Part shown: positions 50,464-58,668 of the stretch, piece after piece
How positions within the stretch are numbered: the stretch's first letter is position 1
How the letters are laid out: each line of letters starts with the position of its first letter
Translations under genes and position numbers: made by a program
Notes under the pieces: generated by a model
Told to the model about the DNA's origin: nothing
Databases searched by the model: none
What the model saw: the letters and a program-made list of their open reading frames with translations, nothing else
Source of the DNA: Pseudomonadota bacterium
GTDB taxonomy: Bacteria; Pseudomonadota; Gammaproteobacteria; Acidithiobacillales; Acidithiobacillaceae
Direction: 5' to 3'
Assembly (NCBI GenBank): GCA_021821885.1
Contig: JAKARO010000005.1
Coordinates: 40,892-104,891, forward strand
DNA: 64,000 bases

Positions 50464-51483
50464 ATGCCGCAATTGTCCCCTGAACCCTGTCTTCCTGTAG
50501 AAGGGCTGCCCTGTGGGGCGTCTCTCTGGCTCCAGAATTTGGGGATAGAAGAGAGCCGTCCCCTGAACCCTGTCCCCGGGGATGCAAGCGCGCGCCGCTA
50601 CTGGCGGCTTGGGGGAGGGCTTCTGCTGGCCCATGTTCCTGACAAGGAAGAAATTCTTCCTTTTCTGCGGGTTGCCCGCCGGTTTGCGCGGGCAGGCCTG
50701 CCTGTGCCACATGTCCATGCTGTGTCGATAGCCGAGGGTTTCATGCTGCTGGAGGATATGGGTCCCGAAGACCTGAAATCCTGTCTGGACAGCGCGGATT
50801 CGGTGGATGTCCTGTATCCGAAGGCAATGGAGTTGATCCTGAAGCTGCAGGCTGCTGGCAGGGTGTGCAATGCCCGCCCATTTTTTCCGGCGTATGGCGC
50901 TGATCTGCTTTACCAGGAGATGTGGCTGTTTTCGGACTGGTATCTGGGCCGCCACCTAGGCCTGGAAATTGTTCCTTCCGCCCAGGAGATGCTGCGCTCC
51001 CTTTATGCGGGGCTGGCTGACAGTGCGCTTCGCCAGCCCAGAGTGTGGGTACACCGGGATTTTCATGCACGCAATCTGCTGTTTCACCCTTTTCGGGACG
51101 CCCTGACCATGATTGATTTCCAGGATGCGGTATCCGGTCCCTGGACCTACGATTTGGCATCACTTTTGTGGGACCGCTACTGGGATTGGGGAAAAGAGCG
51201 GCGTGGGGCATGGATTTTCCGGTTTTATGAAGGTCTGGAACGCAGGGGAGTACGGCCTCCTGCCTTTGAGGATTTTCATCTTCAGGTCCGGCGCATGGCT
51301 CTGCAGAGGAATCTCAAGATCTTGGGAATTTTCAGCCGGCTGGCCTACCGGGATGGCCGGAGAGGCTATCTTGATCTGCTCCCACGCTTCTGGGGGTATC
51401 TCATGGAGGGTCTGGGAGGTGACCCCCAATGGGACCATTTACAGGAAAGGTTTCTCGCGTGGGCCCCGTCCGGCAGGCCATGA
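50464..51483 (+). CDS. amgK: N-acetylmuramate/N-acetylglucosamine anomeric kinase (AmgK)
   Basis: 339 residues. APH-like sugar kinase: VWVHRDFHARNLLFHPFRDA is the Brenner catalytic loop and MIDFQDAVSGPWTYDL the metal-binding part. AmgK phosphorylates recycled MurNAc at C1; MurU, the next gene, then makes UDP-MurNAc, bypassing MurA. Adjacent amgK-murU and the divergent lptD are as in Pseudomonas. The start is uncertain: only 29 bases separate it from the lptD start, and the first ~30 residues are weakly conserved. Confidence 0.9.
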   Translation: MPQLSPEPCLPVEGLPCGASLWLQNLGIEESRPLNPVPGDASARRYWRLGGGLLLAHVPDKEEILPFLRVARRFARAGLPVPHVHAVSIAEGFMLLEDMGPEDLKSCLDSADSVDVLYPKAMELILKLQAAGRVCNARPFFPAYGADLLYQEMWLFSDWYLGRHLGLEIVPSAQEMLRSLYAGLADSALRQPRVWVHRDFHARNLLFHPFRDALTMIDFQDAVSGPWTYDLASLLWDRYWDWGKERRGAWIFRFYEGLERRGVRPPAFEDFHLQVRRMALQRNLKILGIFSRLAYRDGRRGYLDLLPRFWGYLMEGLGGDPQWDHLQERFLAWAPSGRP

Positions 51484-52148
51484 TTCTCGCGGCCGGGCGT
51501 GGAGACCGTCTGCGGCCGCTCACGGATTTTCTGCCGAAGCCCCTAGTAAGTGTGGGTGGACGTCCGCTGATTGTCCACCATCTGAACGGGCTTGCCGCTG
51601 CGGGCATCGAACGGGTGGTCATCAACATCGGACATCTGGGAGAACAGCTGCCAGCACGTCTGGGACACCGGTGGTCGGGGATGGTGCTGGAGTACAGCGA
51701 TGAGCGCAGCGCACGCCTGGAGACAGGGGGTGCTATCGTCCGAGCCATGGAATACTTGGGAGAGGATCCGTTTATTTTGGTGAATGGGGATGTTTGTACC
51801 GATTTCCCTTGGCGCCGCCTTGTAGAACTGCCGTCCGGTGATGCTGCCCTGGTCTTGGTCCCCAACCCGCCTCACCACCCCCGTGGGGATTTTGCGGTTG
51901 AGGACGGTCTGGTAGCCCCACCCGTTCAGGATGGGCATACTTACACCTACGCGGGTATCGCCAGATTCCCCGGTGCCTGGTTCCGCTCCTTCCCTCCAGT
52001 GCCGGCAAAACTGGCCCCCTGGCTCAGGCAGTGGATTGAGGAAAGGCGGCTGGCAGCCCTCCCGTATTTCGGGCGCTGGTTTGATGTGGGAACCCTGGAG
52101 CGGCTGGTGCATGCCCGGGCCGTTTGTGGAGCTGGCAATGCTGTTTGA
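51459..52148 (+). CDS. murU: N-acetylmuramate-1-phosphate uridylyltransferase (MurU)
   Basis: 229 residues from GTG 51459 (AGG eight bases before); ATG 51480 would cut into the first beta strand, and ATG 51429 is also in frame. Nucleotidyltransferase motif MILAAGRGDRLRPLTD and KPLVSVGGRPLIVHHL, then metal-binding NGDVCTDFPW. With AmgK it completes the peptidoglycan recycling bypass that feeds UDP-MurNAc. It overlaps amgK and the following unknown gene. Confidence 0.9.
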   Translation: MGPVRQAMILAAGRGDRLRPLTDFLPKPLVSVGGRPLIVHHLNGLAAAGIERVVINIGHLGEQLPARLGHRWSGMVLEYSDERSARLETGGAIVRAMEYLGEDPFILVNGDVCTDFPWRRLVELPSGDAALVLVPNPPHHPRGDFAVEDGLVAPPVQDGHTYTYAGIARFPGAWFRSFPPVPAKLAPWLRQWIEERRLAALPYFGRWFDVGTLERLVHARAVCGAGNAV

Positions 52149-52587
52149 CGAAGAGCTGGTGGAAGAGCTGGTAACGCCGGACGTGGCGAAATTTGATTTT
52201 TGGCGAAGACAGTGGGGGCAGATGATGGAAACCTCCCTGTGGGGAGATATCCGGAGCCACCAGATTGGGTCGGCCGGCCGGTTGCGGAAGCGTATCCTGG
52301 AGTTGGGAGAAAAGCTCCGTTCCTACGGGAGTGACCGCAAATGGATTCCCCATCCCCGAGAGCGGATTAAGAACTGCCTCGCCAGCGGTCTTCATCTGCG
52401 TGAAGCCATGGACCGTGTCGCGGAGAGCATGGCAAGCCTTGAAGGCGGGGAATCTCTCGCTACACTGGAGGCATTGTGGGATACTCTCTCCGGATCTCTG
52501 CAGGAAGATCTGGGCCTGCGGGAGGCACGTCTGGTGGCCCTGCTCAACCAGCAGTACGGGGAAGAGCAGCACAGTGAAGAAGTGTAG
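52138..52587 (+). CDS. Conserved-looking hypothetical protein, helical, 149 residues
   Basis: Starts at ATG 52138 (GGAG six bases upstream) inside the end of murU, so translation is coupled. The sequence is rich in Leu, Glu and Arg and probably all-helical (MLFDEELVEELVTPDVAKFD; ASMASLEGGE-type turns); no membrane segment, signal or known motif is visible. Its position between the recycling genes and kdsD suggests an envelope-related or accessory role, which is inference. I do not recognise the family. Confidence 0.75.
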   Translation: MLFDEELVEELVTPDVAKFDFWRRQWGQMMETSLWGDIRSHQIGSAGRLRKRILELGEKLRSYGSDRKWIPHPRERIKNCLASGLHLREAMDRVAESMASLEGGESLATLEALWDTLSGSLQEDLGLREARLVALLNQQYGEEQHSEEV

Positions 52588-52614
52588 CTTTGGTGGATCT
52601 GGCAGCCGAAAAAT

Positions 52615-52890
52615 ATGAAAATTCTCTATGGACTGGTGATTGTGGGAGCCGTAGGGCTTTTTGTGCTGCTGTTCTGGTCCGACCATCCACAGGTGCTTTT
52701 GCAGACCGGAAAAGGCAGCGTGGCCTGGTACCGGAAACATCCACAGGCTTTGGCCCGTGAAAATCTCAAGTGCTGGAAGCTGGTCCAGCAGTCCAGCTTT
52801 GACAATGTAGACCGGGTAATGGCAGGGCATCCCCATTGTCACAAGGTATACGAAGCCCTGCAGCAGGAACAGGATGCAGAACATGAATAG
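52615..52890 (+). CDS. Small membrane-anchored hypothetical protein, 91 residues
   Basis: ATG 52615, 27 bases after the previous stop. One N-terminal membrane segment (ILYGLVIVGAVGLFVLLFW) and a short polar tail with two cysteines: WYRKHPQALARENLKCWKL and MAGHPHCHKVYEAL. The pattern W-x-x-x-H/P then two Cys is loosely like small EexN/TrbK-type envelope proteins, but this is weak. Its end overlaps the kdsD start by 17 bases. Function unknown. Confidence 0.7.
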   Translation: MKILYGLVIVGAVGLFVLLFWSDHPQVLLQTGKGSVAWYRKHPQALARENLKCWKLVQQSSFDNVDRVMAGHPHCHKVYEALQQEQDAEHE

Positions 52891-53884
52891 CCCGTCTGCC
52901 TTGGGGGGGGGCTGTAATGGTGGCCTTCTGCTGGAGACCGGACAGGAAACTCTCCGCCTGGAAATTGAGGCGCTCGTATCTTTGGCCGACCGGCTGGGCC
53001 CGGATTTTGTCCAGGCCTGCGAACTCCTGCTTCGATGTCCCGGACGGATCGTTGTCAGTGGGATGGGAAAGTCCGGAATTATAGCCAAAAAAATTGCTTC
53101 TACCCTGGCGAGTACCGGGAGCCCGGCCCTCTTTCTGCATCCTGCCGAGGGAAGCCATGGCGATCTGGGAATGCTGACCCGCCAGGATATCCTGCTTGCC
53201 CTGTCGAATTCTGGAGAAACAGGAGAACTGCTGGCTATCCTGCCGGCCGTGAAGCGCATGGGCGTCCCGCTGGTTGCGATGACAGGCAATCTCCGCTCAA
53301 CGCTGGCCCGTATGGCGGATGTGCATCTGGATTGCCGGGTGGAACGGGAAGCCTGTCCGTTAAATCTGGCACCGACTGCATCCACCACTACAGCGCTGGC
53401 CATGGGGGATGCTCTGGCCATGGCGTTACTGCGTGCCCGCGGGTTTTCTGCGGACGATTTCGCATTTTCCCATCCGGGAGGCAGTCTCGGGAAAAGGCTG
53501 CTGTTGCGGGTACGGGATCTTATGCATGCGGGAGACCGCCTTCCACAGGTCCGGCCAGAAACGCTGCTGCATGAGGCCGTCCTGGAAATGAGCGGGAAAG
53601 GGCTGGGCATGACTGCGGTAGTGGATATGGAAAACCGCCTTCTGGGCATCTTCACTGATGGGGATTTGCGCCGGGCCTTTTCTCAAAGGCAGGAAATATG
53701 GAGTTTGCCGATGGAACAGTTTTACCACCATCAGGCCCGTACCATCACAGCTGACGCCCTGGCAGCCGTCGCTTTGGCACAGATGGAGGAACATCGCATT
53801 GGGGTGCTTCTGGTTACTGACCAGGAAAACCATCTGGTCGGGGCCATCAGCATGCACGACCTTCTGCAGGCAGGAATTGCATGA
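52874..53884 (+). CDS. kdsD: Arabinose-5-phosphate isomerase
   Basis: 336 residues from ATG 52874 (ATG 52883 is an equal alternative). Converts ribulose-5-phosphate to arabinose-5-phosphate for Kdo. The SIS domain has VVSGMGKSGIIAKKIASTLA, LALSNSGETGELL and the catalytic His in FLHPAEGSHGDLG; two CBS domains fill the C-terminal third (RVRDLMHAGDRLPQV and AISMHDLLQAG). First of the kdsD-kdsC-lptCAB group and coupled to kdsC by ATGA. Confidence 0.96.
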   Translation: MQNMNSPSALGGGCNGGLLLETGQETLRLEIEALVSLADRLGPDFVQACELLLRCPGRIVVSGMGKSGIIAKKIASTLASTGSPALFLHPAEGSHGDLGMLTRQDILLALSNSGETGELLAILPAVKRMGVPLVAMTGNLRSTLARMADVHLDCRVEREACPLNLAPTASTTTALAMGDALAMALLRARGFSADDFAFSHPGGSLGKRLLLRVRDLMHAGDRLPQVRPETLLHEAVLEMSGKGLGMTAVVDMENRLLGIFTDGDLRRAFSQRQEIWSLPMEQFYHHQARTITADALAAVALAQMEEHRIGVLLVTDQENHLVGAISMHDLLQAGIA

Positions 53885-54417
53885 ACCCAGCGCTAGATCT
53901 CCGGATTGCCCAGATACGTCTGGTAATTCTTGATGTGGACGGGGTCCTGACAGATGGACGGCTGCATTTCGGTTCCGATGGCCAGGAAAGCAAGATGTTT
54001 CATGTGCGTGATGGCTATGGCATCCGTCTCCTGCAGGATGCCGGGCTTGAGGTTGCCCTGATTACCGCCCGTTACTCGCCAGCTGTTGCCCACCGTGCCC
54101 AGGATCTGGGGATACGGAGGGTCTATCAGGGTAGCCTGGACAAACGGGTAGCCTATACAGAACTGAAACTGGCCATGAGCCTGGAAGATGATGCGGTTGC
54201 CTACATGGGGGATGATCTGGTTGACCTGCCAGTTCTTGGGCGTGTCGGACTTGCCACAGCACCGGTCGATGCCCATGAGGAGGTGGCGGCCAGGGTCCAT
54301 TGGCAAAGCCGTCTGGGTGGAGGAATGGGAGCAGTGCGGGAGTTAAGTGAACTGATTCTGCGCGGACAGGGCCATTGGGAGGCCATTATCGACCGCTGTC
54401 TGGGAGAGCACCCATGA
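53881..54417 (+). CDS. kdsC: 3-deoxy-D-manno-octulosonate 8-phosphate phosphatase
   Basis: 178 residues. Haloacid-dehalogenase phosphatase of the C0 type, no cap domain: D18 and D20 in DVDGVLTDG, ALITARYSPAV (motif II) and YMGDDLVDLPVL (motif III). Releases phosphate from Kdo-8-phosphate. ATGA overlaps at both ends with kdsD and lptC. Confidence 0.96.
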   Translation: MNPALDLRIAQIRLVILDVDGVLTDGRLHFGSDGQESKMFHVRDGYGIRLLQDAGLEVALITARYSPAVAHRAQDLGIRRVYQGSLDKRVAYTELKLAMSLEDDAVAYMGDDLVDLPVLGRVGLATAPVDAHEEVAARVHWQSRLGGGMGAVRELSELILRGQGHWEAIIDRCLGEHP

Positions 54418-54968
54418 AGCCGGGATGGTCCTCACCCGTATTTTTTGTTTTGGTGATTCTGGCCATTGCCGGGTTGTGGTCCACATGGCCAAGTCACCCG
54501 CTTGAAATGGTTCATGTGGACTGGCAGGGGACTATCCATCGGGGCGATCAGGCGGCCAGTGATGTTGTTCTCAGGGAATATGGTTCCGGCGGACGTCTGG
54601 AACTCCTGGCAACAGCAGGCGCGGCCTACCATGAGCCCGCAGGCAACAGAACGGTGCTGGAACAGGTGCATCTGCAGCGTTTTCGCACTGGGGGCGGCAG
54701 CCTGGAGATTCAGGGTCGGCATGCCCTTCTGCTTGATGGAGACCGGCAGGTAATTCTTAAAGGGGATGTAGTTGCAGTGCTCCAGCCGGATAGCATTCTC
54801 CGGACCCGGAAACTCGAGTATGTCCCTGCTACAGGTATCATCCAGACGCGGGACCCCGTGCATCTGAGCCGTGGTTCCAGCCATCTGCAGGGCGTGGGCC
54901 TATGGGCGTCGGTGAAAACGCGGCAGGTAAGGATAGAGAAACATGTACAAGGCCTTTACGTTCAGTAA
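54414..54968 (+). CDS. lptC: LPS export protein LptC
   Basis: 184 residues from ATG 54414, overlapping the kdsC stop. One N-terminal membrane anchor (FFVLVILAIAGLWSTW) and a periplasmic beta-jellyroll (VDWQGTIHRGDQAASDVVLR through VILKGDVVAVLQPDSILRTR). It passes LPS from LptB2FG to LptA. Sequence conservation in this family is low; the call rests on size, topology and the position before lptA. Confidence 0.9.
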   Translation: MKPGWSSPVFFVLVILAIAGLWSTWPSHPLEMVHVDWQGTIHRGDQAASDVVLREYGSGGRLELLATAGAAYHEPAGNRTVLEQVHLQRFRTGGGSLEIQGRHALLLDGDRQVILKGDVVAVLQPDSILRTRKLEYVPATGIIQTRDPVHLSRGSSHLQGVGLWASVKTRQVRIEKHVQGLYVQ

Positions 54969-55500
54969 GCCGGTCCACCGGCATGTGGCAGCGGTGGGAG
55001 TGCTCGCTGCCCTGCTCCCGGCTGCTGTCTGGGCAGCTCCATCTGCCCAGAAGGATTTGGGGAAGGGGCCCATCCAGATCACTGCCGACCATCTGTATGC
55101 ACAGAACCGCCCTACCCAGCAGGCCGTTTATACCGGGCATGTGGTAATGACGCAGGGAGATCTGGTTGTTCATGCTGCGAGGCTTACGATTGATGCCGTG
55201 AAGGGAAAAGTACAGCAGGCTGTGGCGACCGGGTCACCGGTAGCGCTGACCATGTCCAGTGCAGGCCGCCATGGCTATGGAGACAGGCTTATCTACCGCC
55301 CTGGTTCGGGCAAGATTGTTCTCCAGGGCGATGCCCATCTATGGCAGAAGAAGAATGAGGTTAGCGGGAAACAAGTCGTATATTTTATCCATAGCCAGCA
55401 GACACGGGTGAGCGCTTCTGCAGGCGAGAAAGTCCGATCGATATTCTATCCGGCAGCTACAGCACCTAGCCCCCCGGCATCTGCGCCTGCCCGGTCATGA
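54943..55500 (+). CDS. lptA: LPS transport periplasmic bridge protein LptA
   Basis: 185 residues. A signal peptide (VAAVGVLAALLPAAVWA, cut before APSAQ) precedes the jellyroll domain GPIQITADHLYAQNRPTQQA, YTGHVVMTQGDLVVHAARLT and YGDRLIYRPGSGKIVLQGDA. LptA polymerises into the periplasmic bridge between LptC and LptD. It overlaps lptC by 26 bases and lptB by ATGA. A Pro/Ala-rich C-terminal tail is present. Confidence 0.94.
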   Translation: MYKAFTFSKPVHRHVAAVGVLAALLPAAVWAAPSAQKDLGKGPIQITADHLYAQNRPTQQAVYTGHVVMTQGDLVVHAARLTIDAVKGKVQQAVATGSPVALTMSSAGRHGYGDRLIYRPGSGKIVLQGDAHLWQKKNEVSGKQVVYFIHSQQTRVSASAGEKVRSIFYPAATAPSPPASAPARS

Positions 55501-56222
55501 CGTCTTTCCTGAGCGCCCATTCCCTCTCCAAAAGATACCGGAGACGCATGATTGTTCATGATGTTTCGGTAGAAGTCAGGGCAGGAGAGGTTGTCGGGCT
55601 GCTGGGCCCCAATGGTGCGGGCAAGACCACCACTTTCTATATGATGGTCGGCCTTGTACGCCCGGATAATGGCCATATTTTTTTGGATGGACAGGATGTC
55701 ACCCGTCTGCCAATGCACCAGCGGGCGCGCATGGGCCTGGGCTATCTTCCGCAGGAACCTTCGGTATTCCGCCAGTTGACTGCAGCGGACAATATTCTTG
55801 CTGTACTGGAGCAGCTTCCGTTTGGCCGGGAAGCACGGGAAGAACGTCTGGAACAGCTGCTAGCCGAGCTTCATCTGCAGGGGCTTCGTGATACCCGGGG
55901 GCACAGTCTTTCCGGTGGGGAACGGCGGCGGGTAGAGATTGCCCGGGCTCTTTCCATGAATCCCCGCTTTATTCTACTGGACGAGCCTTTCGCAGGAATT
56001 GATCCTATCTCAGTTCTGGAAATCCAGCATCTGGTCCGGGGCCTCCGCGACCGGGGCATCGGCATCCTCATTACCGACCATAATGTCAGGGAAACTCTCG
56101 GAATTTGTGAGCGGGCATATATACTACACGACGGAGGGGTTCTGACAGCCGGTACCCCGCAAGAGATTGTTGACAATCCCCTGGTACGGGAAGTCTATCT
56201 TGGAGAGCAGTTTAAAATTTAG
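55497..56222 (+). CDS. lptB: LPS export ABC transporter ATP-binding protein LptB
   Basis: 241 residues. Walker A GPNGAGKT (37-44), signature LSGGERRRVEIARAL and Walker B FILLDEPFAGIDPI are intact. LptB powers LPS extraction with LptF and LptG, which are not in this window. Its last bases are 8 before rpoN. Very well conserved; no anomaly. Confidence 0.98.
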   Translation: MTSFLSAHSLSKRYRRRMIVHDVSVEVRAGEVVGLLGPNGAGKTTTFYMMVGLVRPDNGHIFLDGQDVTRLPMHQRARMGLGYLPQEPSVFRQLTAADNILAVLEQLPFGREAREERLEQLLAELHLQGLRDTRGHSLSGGERRRVEIARALSMNPRFILLDEPFAGIDPISVLEIQHLVRGLRDRGIGILITDHNVRETLGICERAYILHDGGVLTAGTPQEIVDNPLVREVYLGEQFKI

Positions 56223-56230
56223 CCATCACT

Positions 56231-57673
56231 ATGAAACAGGGACTGGAACTCAAACTCGGCCAGCATCTGGCCATGACACCCCAACTGCAGCAGGCGATTC
56301 GCCTTCTGCAGCTTTCGACTCTGGATCTTCGTCAGGAAGTGCAGGGAATGCTGGAAAGTAACCCCCTTCTTGATGAGGAGACCAATGAAGAACATGGGGG
56401 CGATGCGGAGCTGCTTTCTCCTGCGCCTGCCAGTGCGGATACGGATAGGCAACTGGAGCTGGAGCCGGATATCGCAACTTCCCTGCCGGAAGACCTGCCA
56501 GTAGACAGCCAGTGGGAAGATGTTTTTGACCTGGGCAGTGCCGGGGTCCCAGGCCAATCCGGGGCCGACGACGATCTTCCGGATTTTGAGGCACGCAATA
56601 GCCGGGAACAGAGCCTCCAGGACTATCTGCGCTGGCAGGCCGATCTTGCCCCCTTCAGTGCAGAAGACCGGGCCATTGCGGAAATGCTTATTGATGCCAT
56701 AGATGAAAGTGGCTATCTGGCCAGTTCAGTGGAGGAACTGGCCGGGATTCTGGAAGTGGCGCCGGACCGCGTGGAAGCTATTCTCCGGGATGTACAGGAT
56801 TTTGATCCCCCGGGCGTGGCCGCGCGTGGCCTAGGGGAATGCCTTTCCCTGCAGCTGCAGCAGATACCCGGAGAGCCATCCCAGATACTCTTGGCACGAC
56901 AGGTTGTTGAAGAGCATCTGGATCTTCTTGCAAAGCATGATTATGCCCGGCTGGGACAGGTTCTGGCCGTCGATGAAGAGGACCTGCGGGACGCCCTCCT
57001 GCTCATTGGCAGCCTGAATCCAAGGCCCGGTGGGGAAATTGGCGCTGCCAGTCCGGAATATGTGATTCCGGATGTTACGGTTCGGTGGTCTGGCCGGCGC
57101 CTGCGTGTTGAACTCAATCCGGAGGCCATGCCCCGGTTGCGGATAAACCGTCATTATGCCGAGATGGCCAGCGGAAAAGACGCTACCCATCGTTACATAC
57201 AGGATCAGCTCAACGAAGCACGATGGTTCATCAAGAGTCTGCAAAGCCGCCAGGAAACCATTCTGAAAGTGGCAACAGCTATTGTGGAAAGGCAGCGCGA
57301 ATTTTTTCTGCATGGCCCTGAGGCGATGCGTCCCATGGTGCTGCGGGATATTGCAGAAGAGGTTGAAATGCACGAATCCACCATTTCCCGGGTGACCAAC
57401 CAGAAATATATGACCACGCCAAGGGGACTCTTTGAGTTCAAGTATTTTTTCTCTAGCCATGTAGCCACGGATTCAGGTGGGGCTGCCTCGGCCACGGCCA
57501 TCCGGGCGGTCATCGTCAAGCTTGTCGAATCAGAAGACAGCCGCCATCCCCTGAGCGATGCCGAAATTGCCCGGGTCCTCTCGGAACAGGGGATCCAGAT
57601 TGCGCGAAGGACAGTAGCCAAGTATCGGGAGGGAGCGAATATTCCGGCCGCCAGCCAGCGCCGGCGCCTCTAA
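56231..57673 (+). CDS. rpoN: RNA polymerase sigma-54 factor
   Basis: 480 residues. The N-terminal activator-interacting region begins MKQGLELKLGQHLAMTPQLQ; an acidic region II follows (residues ~55-125); the core-binding and HTH domains lead to the RpoN box ARRTVAKYRE at 458-467, which reads the -24 element. DIAEEVEMHESTISRVTNQK is the HTH. Downstream of lptB as in nearly all proteobacteria; followed by hpf and ptsN. Confidence 0.98.
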   Translation: MKQGLELKLGQHLAMTPQLQQAIRLLQLSTLDLRQEVQGMLESNPLLDEETNEEHGGDAELLSPAPASADTDRQLELEPDIATSLPEDLPVDSQWEDVFDLGSAGVPGQSGADDDLPDFEARNSREQSLQDYLRWQADLAPFSAEDRAIAEMLIDAIDESGYLASSVEELAGILEVAPDRVEAILRDVQDFDPPGVAARGLGECLSLQLQQIPGEPSQILLARQVVEEHLDLLAKHDYARLGQVLAVDEEDLRDALLLIGSLNPRPGGEIGAASPEYVIPDVTVRWSGRRLRVELNPEAMPRLRINRHYAEMASGKDATHRYIQDQLNEARWFIKSLQSRQETILKVATAIVERQREFFLHGPEAMRPMVLRDIAEEVEMHESTISRVTNQKYMTTPRGLFEFKYFFSSHVATDSGGAASATAIRAVIVKLVESEDSRHPLSDAEIARVLSEQGIQIARRTVAKYREGANIPAASQRRRL

Positions 57674-57789
57674 AACCGGTTTTCTTCCGGAAAGGGTTTT
57701 TCCTGCCCCATGCTTGGCGTTACACTGAAACTGGATAGAGGCTGCAAGCCATCCGTCAGTAATTCTCACCACAGCGCTAGGAGATTGCC

Positions 57790-58131
57790 ATGCAAGTACA
57801 AATTACTGGGCAGCACCTGGATCTTACCGAAGCCATCAAGCAGTATGTGGATGAAAAAATTGGACGTCTGGACCGCTATTTCGACCAGGTTCTCAACGCG
57901 CGTGTTGTTTTGAAGCATCTGGCCCATGAAAAACTTTCCAATGTTGTGGAAATCACCGTTCATGCTTCCGGACATGAATTCCATGCCGAGATGCACGATG
58001 CAGATATGTATGCAGCCATAGATCTTGTTGCAGACAAGCTTGAATCGCAGGTGCGGCAGTATAAGGACAGGCTCCAGAATCACCGGGCAGAGCGCCCCGG
58101 AGCCCTGGCAGCGGCACTTGAGGCGGATTAG
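57790..58131 (+). CDS. hpf: Ribosome hibernation promoting factor (short HPF)
   Basis: 113 residues from ATG 57790 with TAGGAG upstream. Short-form HPF/YfiA family: MQVQITGQHLDLTEAIKQYV start and HASGHEFHAEMHDADMYAAI with the conserved DxDMYAAID motif. It binds the 30S decoding centre and, with RMF, helps form 100S dimers in stationary phase. The 116-base gap after rpoN may carry its own promoter, but I found no convincing sigma-70 or sigma-54 match. Confidence 0.95.
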   Translation: MQVQITGQHLDLTEAIKQYVDEKIGRLDRYFDQVLNARVVLKHLAHEKLSNVVEITVHASGHEFHAEMHDADMYAAIDLVADKLESQVRQYKDRLQNHRAERPGALAAALEAD

Positions 58132-58137
58132 GTTGTC

Positions 58138-58596
58138 ATGGTCAGGCTTCCTCTCACACCAGAATCCATACAGCTGGATGTGGATGTTCCTGACTCCGGG
58201 ACAGCGCTTGCGCTGATTGCCCGGAGTTTGTCCCGGATCTGTGGTGAAGCCGATTCCCGTATCGAGTCGGTACTGCGTAGAAGGGAATCCCAGGGGTCGA
58301 CCGGGCTTGGCTATGGCGTGGCTATTCCCCATGCCCGGCTTGATGGGGTTTCAGAGAGCGTTATTGCGGTGCTGCGTTCCAAAAGCCCGGTACCTTTCGG
58401 TGCCCCGGATGGCACTGGTGTCCGGCTTTTTATTGGGGTGCTGGTGCCCGCTTCTGCTATGACTGACCATCTGGAGATTCTTTCCGCTGTGGCTGCCCGG
58501 CTTTCTGACGACAAAGCACGGGAGGCCCTTTTTTCAGTGCCGGATCCCCAGACTTTTATCCGGATTCTGACATTGAACCAGCCTAATCCGGACTGA
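58138..58596 (+). CDS. ptsN: PTS IIA-like nitrogen-regulatory protein (EIIA-Ntr)
   Basis: 152 residues. The phosphorylatable histidine is H65 in GLGYGVAIPHARLDGV, the EIIA-Ntr signature. In other bacteria EIIA-Ntr links nitrogen/carbon state to potassium transport and sigma-54 genes. Six bases after hpf. Its upstream phosphodonors (EI-Ntr, NPr/HPr) are not seen here. Confidence 0.95.
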   Translation: MVRLPLTPESIQLDVDVPDSGTALALIARSLSRICGEADSRIESVLRRRESQGSTGLGYGVAIPHARLDGVSESVIAVLRSKSPVPFGAPDGTGVRLFIGVLVPASAMTDHLEILSAVAARLSDDKAREALFSVPDPQTFIRILTLNQPNPD

Positions 58597-58668
58597 GAGG
58601 ACACTATATCCTTATGCAGGGCGGAATCTGGCGTTTCGGGCCATGCTGTGGACTAGGAAGAAGGGGGA

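Noticed and set aside
52024..53655. 543-codon open frame on the minus strand
   Set aside because: Runs antisense through the unknown genes and kdsD, which have proper motifs and ribosome sites; Arg/Ser/Pro-rich composition of a shadow frame.
57674..57789. Possible sigma-54 promoter before hpf (TTGGCGTTACACTGAA)
   Set aside because: Lacks the GG-N10-GC spacing that sigma-54 promoters need.
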